A stretch of DNA of 47,397 nt from Bacteroidales bacterium UBA2939 (GTDB taxonomy: Bacteria > Bacteroidota > Bacteroidia > Bacteroidales > P3): positions 27,642 to 75,038 of the forward strand of contig DECD01000026.1 of NCBI GenBank assembly GCA_002349055.1. The letters are read 5' to 3'. Both the position numbers and the translations under genes were made by a program. Under the pieces are notes generated by a model. That model saw only the letters and a list, made by a program, of their open reading frames with translations, made no database searches and was not told where the DNA came from. Positions 46,805 through 47,397 of the stretch are shown here, piece after piece. The number at the start of each line of letters is the position of its first letter. Positions within the stretch are counted from its first letter, which is position 1.

Positions 46805-47397
46805 TTAAGTCTCGGCGGGACGTTTAGGCGGTGGGCCCTCCTTTCCGGGGGCCTCGTTTGTCCCTGCCTTCGCGTGTCCCTGTGGGACAATTTCTGTGTC
46901 GTTCATGGGTGTCGATGTGCCTTCAGCAAAATCCTCCTGCGGCTCTTCAACGCGCTCATCCAGAGCGATTTCACCTGCGTAGATAGAGTTGCTCCAGCGG
47001 CCGTCGGCCGTCTGCACCATGAGGTAGACGTGCGCCGTGTGGCCGGCATAGTAGTCGGGCAGCGCCAGCGCCACGCGTTTGTCGCGGCGGTAGGCGGGAG
47101 CCGCCAGGAAACCCTGCTCCAAATCAGGGATATAGGCGTAGAGGTACACGTGGTCGAAGCTGTTGCCCGTGCCGCGCTCGTAGCGCACGTCGAGCACATT
47201 GTCCGACGTCCACTCCATCGACTTCACTCTCACCGTCGCCACATTTCCCACGCTGAGAATCAGCGAACTATAGTCCACCGTGAGCCGCTCGTCCTCCATC
47301 CCGAAGGCGTGCTGGTTCAGCTTCACAAAGAGGTTGTAGGCCGTCATGCCGTTGGCGCGCGCCTCGTCGCGCAGCGTGGTGCCCACCGCCCAGCTCA
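46805..47397 (-). CDS. DUF6266-family protein, 5' partial
   Basis: At least 197 aa; the frame is open to the window edge (SWAVGTTLRDEARANG at the start of the visible part), so the N-terminus is missing. The visible part matches DUF6266-type proteins of Bacteroidota (beta-rich, with YLYAYIPDLEQGFLA and GHTAHVYLMVQTADG), and has an acidic, Pro-rich C-terminus. The role of the family is unknown; it is common in accessory and surface-protein settings. Following intergenic sequence to tsaD is AT-rich with a TTAATT-rich stretch (46750-46800). Confidence 0.75.
   Translation of the reverse strand, partial: SWAVGTTLRDEARANGMTAYNLFVKLNQHAFGMEDERLTVDYSSLILSVGNVATVRVKSMEWTSDNVLDVRYERGTGNSFDHVYLYAYIPDLEQGFLAAPAYRRDKRVALALPDYYAGHTAHVYLMVQTADGRWSNSIYAGEIALDERVEEPQEDFAEGTSTPMNDTEIVPQGHAKAGTNEAPGKEGPPPKRPAET

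Overview
The window looks like a chromosome segment of an anaerobic Bacteroidales bacterium that I cannot place to genus. The signs are Bacteroidota-type promoters (-7 box TAnnTTTG) in front of many genes, type IX secretion parts (a PorP/SprF-like protein, an OmpA/PD40 protein and a cargo with a T9SS-type C-terminus), an ORF6N protein, a DUF6266 protein, a Kdo8P synthase, HydE for [FeFe]-hydrogenase maturation and an ADP-forming acyl-CoA synthetase. No rRNA, tRNA, CRISPR array or complete insertion sequence was seen.

Region 1 (about 1-7,600) is lower in GC than the rest and reads as a defence or accessory island. A WYL-domain regulator is divergent from a two-gene operon: a roughly 920-aa protein that joins a type I methylase-like domain with an altered catalytic motif (IPPF instead of NPPF), a type I specificity-subunit-like domain and a histidine-kinase module (H-box His683 plus GHKL ATPase), followed 2 nt later by a response regulator (Asp58). 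An EVE-HNH endonuclease, typical of modification-dependent restriction, and an ORF6N/PLD-like protein that carries five palindromes in its own coding sequence follow. My reading is a two-component system whose sensor is a restriction-modification DNA-recognition module. I do not know a named system with this architecture, and it is the main candidate for something new.

Region 2 (about 7,700-24,400) is GC-richer core: a secreted protein, FtsK with a repeat-filled linker, small Cys-rich lipoproteins next to a DoxX/thioredoxin-like protein, a PurF-family protein without the N-terminal Cys, a large secreted helical protein, PepD, a minus-strand set with two radical SAM enzymes (one HydE) and a GH20-family protein that has lost its catalytic segment, then an oligosaccharide flippase and a four-helix-bundle protein.

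Region 3 (about 24,400-26,600) is an AT-rich insert with a 55-aa peptide gene and a fimbrillin-like surface lipoprotein. Region 4 (26,796-40,501) holds metabolism (acyl-CoA synthetase, dihydroorotase, PLP lyase, ElbB, DHOD-like, KdsA, a DnaQ-like exonuclease) with surface proteins between. Region 5 (40,544-47,397) is all minus strand: tsaD, a PorP/SprF-like protein, an OmpA/PD40 protein, an ECF sigma factor, a putative anti-sigma protein, a beta-barrel protein, and a partial DUF6266 gene at the edge.

A second theme is repeat invasion. Degenerate 6-9 bp tandem repeats, often in facing inverted clusters, a pair of roughly 190-bp MITE-like elements, a shared CCCTACCAAC hairpin element in two divergent promoter regions, and several REP-like palindromes lie between genes and also inside coding regions (FtsK linker, dihydroorotase, flippase, DoxX/Trx protein, two signal peptides).
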